Assembly: GCA_028708425.1 (NCBI GenBank)
Contig: JAQVYY010000039.1
Location: forward strand, 1 to 35,799
DNA: 35,799 nt
Direction: 5' to 3'
From: Bacteroidales bacterium
GTDB taxonomy: Bacteria > Bacteroidota > Bacteroidia > Bacteroidales > Tenuifilaceae
The position numbers were made by a program, and so were the translations under genes. This document shows, one piece after another, positions 32,182 through 35,799 of the stretch. Numbering within the stretch: position 1 is the stretch's first letter; every line of letters starts with the position of its first letter. Below the pieces are notes generated by a model. The model had not been told where the DNA came from and ran no database searches. It saw only the letters and a list, made by a program, of their open reading frames with translations.

Positions 32182-32967
32182 GTGTGTCCTGCGATGAATC
32201 AGGGCACTTTCAAATATAGTGAATTGTTCTATAAATTAGGACACGTTCTTTGAAATTGATTCATCATAACTTTAAATGAGATGAGAGGGGTTCAGATTAT
32301 GTACACGCTGGACTGGTCTCTCGGATACGTTTTACTGGAAACGTTTTCAATCCACCCTGCGGTGCTTCCCTTTCAAGGGGTTGGTACTGAGCGGCAGGGC
32401 TAAAAGGCTGAAAGCGTCCACTGTTTTTGTGGATGAAATCTGTCAGGAATGGATATAGAAGCTGAGCGAAAGTGAACCGCTCGATGAGGCGTCGTTACTA
32501 ACGAAATTGATACTGAAAACCGGCTGTCCGCCAGTCAGTCGGGATAAGTGCAGAGATTACCAGTTTATCGACTGCATCGGTATTCGGCGTAAAGACGGCA
32601 GGAGCTATATCTTGGCTCATTTAAGGAACAGGAGAACCTATTCAATGTTGTTAAGGGAACGGAACAAGTAGCCATTGCTGAAATGCAGAACCTGCGAGTC
32701 CAAATAACCAATACATTGAAATAGGGGCGGATTAGCCCGTAGTAGCTGGCTGTGCCAATTAAAGGCTTTGGAAACTTAGTCACAGCGAAGGGGCTGATGT
32801 ACTCAAGGTAATTTTGCCAACTTACCCTTATGTGGGTTTTAGGATGAGCCTTTGTTTACCTGTCAACCTGAAATGGTTGCGCGAGTGCGAAGAGCCGTAT
32901 GAGCTGAGAGGTTCACGTACGGTTCTGTGAGAGGTTTAGGGGTGAAATTCCCCTTTACCTACTCGAC
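32182..32967 (+). mobile_element. Group II intron remnant or ORF-less intron (domains V-VI intact)
   Basis: Domain V is at 32892-32925, exactly 34 bases: GAGCCGTATGAGCTGAGAGG TTCACGTACGGTTC, a canonical bacterial form. Domain VI follows (GTTTAGGGGTGAAATTCCCC, then TTTACCTACTCGAC) with a 3' end near 32967. Segments such as GGGCGGATTAGCCCGTAGTA (~32724-32743) and GCGAAGGGGCTGATGTACTC (~32786-32805) resemble intron sequence usually found upstream of the intron-encoded protein. No reverse transcriptase frame exists. GTGTG at 32182 fits the GUGYG 5' consensus, so the 5' boundary is proposed from it and is uncertain. The segment is more G+C-rich than its surroundings. Confidence 0.6.
32892..32925 (+). 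ncRNA. Group II intron domain V
   Basis: The catalytic hairpin: GAGCCGTATG pairs with the CACGTACGGTTC side, the tip is a GAGA tetraloop-type turn, and length is 34 bases. The AGC catalytic triad is replaced by or shifted within GAGCCG, as in many bacterial introns. Confidence 0.75.
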
Positions 32968-32968
32968 T

Positions 32969-34084
32969 TTATATCTTTACGAAATCACGAAAATTCTCCT
33001 TATTTATCAAGGATGTTTCCGCATTGTATGTCTCTGTAAATGTTTGAGGGAAATTTGCTTTTTTACTATTCCATTTGAATTCATATCCAAATATTTTACC
33101 ACTACTCTCTTCCACTAAATCAATCTCTTGCTGTTGTTTAGTTCTCCAAAAATACATTTTTGAGAATGTGTCTTTGTAGAGGTTTTGTTTTCTCCTTTCA
33201 GAAACCAAAAAATTCTCCCAAAGCGCTCCTTTATCTACCCTTAAATCAAGCGGATTAAAGTTCCCTATTATCATATTTCTCACGCCATTATCATAGAAGT
33301 ATATTTTTCGATTTTGTTTTATTTCGCTTCTCAGATTTCTACTGAAACTGTTCATTCTGAAAACGATATAGCCCTTTTCTAAAATCTCAATATATTTTTG
33401 AACAGTAACCTTATTAATCCCAACTGTCTGCGATAATTCATTGTAGTTTACTTCACTTCCCATTTGTAGTGCTAGAGCCTGCAAAAGTTTTTCAAGAACT
33501 TCTGGTTTTCTAATACCTGAAAATGCTAGAATATCTCTATACAAGTAACTATTTACAAGACTTTTTAGCGTTTCTTTTTCATTCCCTTGGTTATTAATTA
33601 CTTCGGGATAGAAACCATATAATAAACGATTCTCCAGCTGTTGCTCTGAATTTACAAATCCAATTTTCTTCTCGTACTCTTCCCATGAGATGGGAAACAG
33701 TTCATACTCCCATTTCCTGCCTGTTAAGGGTTCATTTAATTCATTGCCAAGGTCAAATGAAGATGAGCCACTAACGAACAGCTGAACATCTTTGAACTGG
33801 TCAGTGATTATCTTCAGCGTTAATCCTATTCCTGAAATTCTTTGGGCTTCATCTATAAATACTATTCTATTGTCCGCTAAAATTGTCCTTATTTGTTCAG
33901 TGTTGGGATTGGTTAACATAGACCTAATTGTAGGGTCATCTGCATCTAAGAACAAAAAATCGCTATCCTTTAAAATACTTTTAATCAGCGTTGTTTTTCC
34001 TACTTGTCTTGCACCTACCAAGACAATTGCTTTACCACTGCCAATCTTATCTCGTATTTTATTCTCTAATGTTCTATTAATCAT
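32969..34084 (-). CDS. AAA ATPase with DUF4143 domain
   Basis: The 371-residue protein is of the AAA_14/DUF4143 family. Walker A is LVGARQVGKTTLI (~21-33), Walker B RIVFIDEAQRI (~75-85), then sensor LFVSGSSSFDLGN and ELNEPLTGRKWEYELFPISW. The C-terminal DUF4143 has SYLYRDILAFSGIRKPEVLE, a winged-helix-like part TVGINKVTVQKYIEILEKGY, and the nuclease-like ending GALWENFLVSERRK, FWRTKQQQEIDLVEE, GYEFKWNSKK (resembling a PD-(D/E)xK core with E...D-V-E..E-x-K). Role unknown; members are abundant in accessory regions. It ends two bases from the group II intron 3' end and is A+T-rich, consistent with transfer. Confidence 0.9.
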   Translation of the reverse strand: MINRTLENKIRDKIGSGKAIVLVGARQVGKTTLIKSILKDSDFLFLDADDPTIRSMLTNPNTEQIRTILADNRIVFIDEAQRISGIGLTLKIITDQFKDVQLFVSGSSSFDLGNELNEPLTGRKWEYELFPISWEEYEKKIGFVNSEQQLENRLLYGFYPEVINNQGNEKETLKSLVNSYLYRDILAFSGIRKPEVLEKLLQALALQMGSEVNYNELSQTVGINKVTVQKYIEILEKGYIVFRMNSFSRNLRSEIKQNRKIYFYDNGVRNMIIGNFNPLDLRVDKGALWENFLVSERRKQNLYKDTFSKMYFWRTKQQQEIDLVEESSGKIFGYEFKWNSKKANFPQTFTETYNAETSLINKENFRDFVKI

Positions 34085-34199
34085 ATCTCTTTTCTTTCAA
34101 AGATACAAATTAAAATTATAATAACCGTAAAGTATAACTAAAAGTCATTACAGTATCCGAATGTTGCTTTTTATGCACTTGTTTTTTGTTAACTCACTA

Positions 34200-34379
34200 T
34201 CATTTATTGTAAAGCCAAGCTTCTGCTATTCTCATTGCTTCACCTGCAGATGAAGCTCTACCTACTTTTGTCCCTCCACCCCAACTGACATATACGTTAC
34301 GGTCGGAACTATCCCATTTTACTTCATATTCCTTACGATTATTTCCAGATTTTACCCTTCCTATAAGTTGTGCTGCCAT
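34200..34379 (-). CDS. Small protein of unknown function (59 aa)
   Basis: I do not recognise it. From ATG 34379 it reads MAAQLIGRVKSGNNRKEYEV then KWDSSDRNVYVSWGGGTKVG and ASSAGEAMRIAEAWLYNK: a small beta-rich domain followed by one helix, basic overall and soluble. The longer frame to 34412 would overlap the upstream gene; ATG 34379 starts four bases after that gene's TAA, so the pair is probably one transcript and perhaps functionally linked. The conserved-looking aromatic/glycine pattern argues for a real gene. Confidence 0.6.
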   Translation of the reverse strand: MAAQLIGRVKSGNNRKEYEVKWDSSDRNVYVSWGGGTKVGRASSAGEAMRIAEAWLYNK

Positions 34380-34383
34380 AATG

Positions 34384-35037
34384 TTATTTTTTAATAAGAT
34401 GTTTAACTTCATGATTTTTTGTTATGCAACTTGACCTCAATGTTAAAGACTTAGTCACTCCATCTTCATTCTTAATAAGAATTGCGGAAGTATAAGAAAT
34501 TTCCTCCTCTTCGTTATTCTCATTATTAATATAAATTTTAATACCAGTTTTTTTTGAAAACTCTGAAACCTCTATAACCCAAAAACCCTCCACTAATGCT
34601 TCAATAAATTCTAGAACATGATATGAATCAAGAGAATCAATTACTTGAATTGTTTCAATTTCAACATCTGTTGCTATGTTAAATAAGAGAGTATAATTGC
34701 CATTAAGTTCCTGATTTAATTCGGCAATATCAGTTTCATATCTATTTGATAGAATGCCACTTTTAGAGGAACTGGGGTTACTTGCTCTGACTGCACCATC
34801 GTCATCCATACCAAGTAATTCAGTCCAAGCTGGATAAAATGTTAGTAAATTATTATGTTCAAAATCATGAACTTTAATAATATTTTTAGTCAAAACTGAT
34901 TCAAATTCGGAAAGTTCTAGATTGTCACGCGCAGAGTATTTCTCTTTCAATTTATTTTTTTCATCACTTTTACCAAAAGAGCCGATTATGACCAAACCAA
35001 TAAAAATTACAATCACGATAATTACAATTGTTCCCAT
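34384..35037 (-). CDS. Membrane-anchored protein of unknown function (217 aa)
   Basis: One N-terminal membrane helix (VIIVIVIFIGLVIIGSFG, residues ~4-21) is followed by a charged linker (KSDEKNKLKEKYSARD) and a ~170-residue soluble domain of mixed alpha/beta type with acidic stretches (NNENNEEEEI). No signal-peptidase site is evident, so it is likely anchored. No family recognised. It is followed after four bases by the 59-residue gene. Low G+C and the neighbouring attC-like site suggest accessory DNA. Confidence 0.7.
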   Translation of the reverse strand: MGTIVIIVIVIFIGLVIIGSFGKSDEKNKLKEKYSARDNLELSEFESVLTKNIIKVHDFEHNNLLTFYPAWTELLGMDDDGAVRASNPSSSKSGILSNRYETDIAELNQELNGNYTLLFNIATDVEIETIQVIDSLDSYHVLEFIEALVEGFWVIEVSEFSKKTGIKIYINNENNEEEEISYTSAILIKNEDGVTKSLTLRSSCITKNHEVKHLIKK

Positions 35038-35369
35038 AAGTAAAAAAGATTATACGATTATTAATTAAAAAAAAAGTAAATAATTATTCTAAGAGGACTT
35101 ATTGAGTGATGGTGATTTGTTTTTAACTAGTTGAGTCACTAAATTTATATCTAATTCTATACTTGTCTCTATAAATAATTTTTCCACGGTACTAAAATTT
35201 GATAATTTGTTTGATAATTTTTAAATAGTGCATAACGGTCTCGTGTATGAGCAGTAGCGGATTTCAAGCCACTAAACTGTCAGGTAGAACCGACCTTTGA
35301 TTTATAGTTTTATGTTTCAAATTAGCACTTAACCCGCTATTGCTTATACACAATGTTAGCGGCTGGCTT
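35038..35369. other. 332-base gap holding an attC-like palindrome
   Basis: Bases 35038-35229 contain the presumed promoter region of the 217-residue protein and are very A+T-rich, with no motif I can defend. The rest is the palindromic site described separately. Confidence 0.5.
35230..35361 (-). repeat. attC-like imperfect palindrome
   Basis: GTGTATGAGCAGTAGCGGAT (35243-35262) pairs with ATCCGCTA-like AACCCGCTATTGCTTATACA (35331-35350) and its flank, giving ~21 paired positions with a few mismatches around a 67-base loop. The outer ends GCATAAC (35230-35236) and GTTAGCG (35355-35361) resemble integron core sites (RYYYAAC / GTTRRRY) with mismatches. It begins right behind the stop of the 82-residue gene, the layout of an integron cassette (gene then attC). 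No integrase is in the window. Confidence 0.5.
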
Positions 35370-35618
35370 TTATTTATTTCGTTCATTTCGAAAGTAGTTT
35401 TCAATCCGTTTATTTCGACTATTTACAAAATTTACGACTCCTGTTTTGTATGTTAAATAGTCTTCAATTCCCGAAAATGTTGGTCGAGATATAAAGTTGT
35501 CAAAAGGAAGATAGAATATAACTTTTAGATTGTCGTCAACTAAGGGTTTGTAATGAAATAAGTTGACTGTTTGAAACGAATCTATTTTGTTCGTTAACAA
35601 CTTGAAAATTCTGCGCAT
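35370..35618 (-). CDS. Small protein of unknown function (82 aa)
   Basis: Frame reads MRRIFKLLTNKIDSFQTVNL then FHYKPLVDDNLKVIFYLPFD and ends NSRNKRIENYFRNERNK. It is basic, with no membrane segment or recognised domain. Support is weak: length and position directly before the attC-like site (stop at 35370, site from 35361 down) suggest a cassette gene. It could also be a chance frame in A+T-rich DNA. The last 181 bases of the window contain no gene that I can support. Confidence 0.4.
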   Translation of the reverse strand: MRRIFKLLTNKIDSFQTVNLFHYKPLVDDNLKVIFYLPFDNFISRPTFSGIEDYLTYKTGVVNFVNSRNKRIENYFRNERNK

Positions 35619-35799
35619 AGCGTGCTATTTAATGAATTTTCAAGGAAGTTAAAGGACAAAAGAGCAAGTTTAAAGCGTCAAGTTATTTCGTCACAATCCC
35701 TTAATTCATCTATGGCTGAGAGAATTTATATTTTCGTTAAACAAATATCATCACAAATTAAAATGAAACCTATTTATATTTCTGTAAAACAGATTTTCC

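Noticed and set aside
32280-32670. Reverse transcriptase or transposase fragment in the frame containing TFYWKRFQSTL and KTGCPPVSRDK
   Set aside because: There is an internal stop, no YADD-type motif and no DDE pattern; it cannot be called as any known enzyme.

Overview
The window looks like a chromosomal segment of a Bacteroidota member, probably near Bacteroidales/Marinilabiliales. The evidence is the repeated Bacteroidota-type -7 motif TAnnTTTG in front of genes, the gene content (DUF5606 protein, FloA/NfeD pair, membrane-anchored MutS-like ATPase, PD40/TPR/SPOR-like protein, CarboxypepD-plug TonB receptor, second-type MiaA, amidophosphoribosyltransferase-like paralog) and the general scarcity of Shine-Dalgarno sequences. 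No species can be named from sequence alone.

Layout. 1-5.1 kb: ABC exporter pair, GNAT acetyltransferase, MntP manganese exporter, SmpB with a Yip1-like membrane protein, and a MiaA-type tRNA modification enzyme. 5.2-9.3 kb: an A+T-rich, tightly coupled three-gene operon on the minus strand (XRE regulator, then a PHP-phosphoesterase/SMC-like ATPase, then an AlbA/Schlafen-type ATP-binding protein). It has the architecture of a defence or nucleic-acid-processing system and is the strongest candidate for an undescribed system here. An IS21-like terminal remnant lies at its downstream edge. 9.8-20.7 kb: core envelope and energy genes: TonB receptor, MgtE, a CvrA/NhaP2-type antiporter, the three-gene proton-translocating transhydrogenase (pntAA-pntAB-pntB) and proline dehydrogenase. 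21-31 kb: MutS-like membrane ATPase, a large periplasmic/outer-membrane TPR-PD40-SPOR protein, ClpS, NfeD, FloA, DUF5606, a Crp/Fnr regulator and a PurF-like amidotransferase that lacks the usual catalytic cysteine. 31.8-35.8 kb: a tRNA-Arg(TCT) gene followed by an accretion zone: IS21-like terminal remnant, a group II intron remnant or ORF-less intron with intact domains V and VI, a DUF4143 AAA ATPase, two small unknown genes in a row, and an integron-attC-like palindrome right behind another unknown small gene.

Seven copies (some partial) of one structured intergenic repeat family lie between 9.6 and 29.5 kb. They occur in both orientations and are built from modular hairpins, and they occupy most of the longer gene-free gaps. 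They look like a MITE/REPIN-type family that also supplies terminator-like hairpins.

Most core genes are single transcription units or short operons (smpB-yip1; pntAA-AB-B; the SPOR protein-clpS; nfeD-floA). Ion handling is a visible theme (Mn, Mg, K/H antiport, proton-coupled transhydrogenase), but the genes are not in one operon. All functional calls rest on motif recognition by eye; no database search was run.
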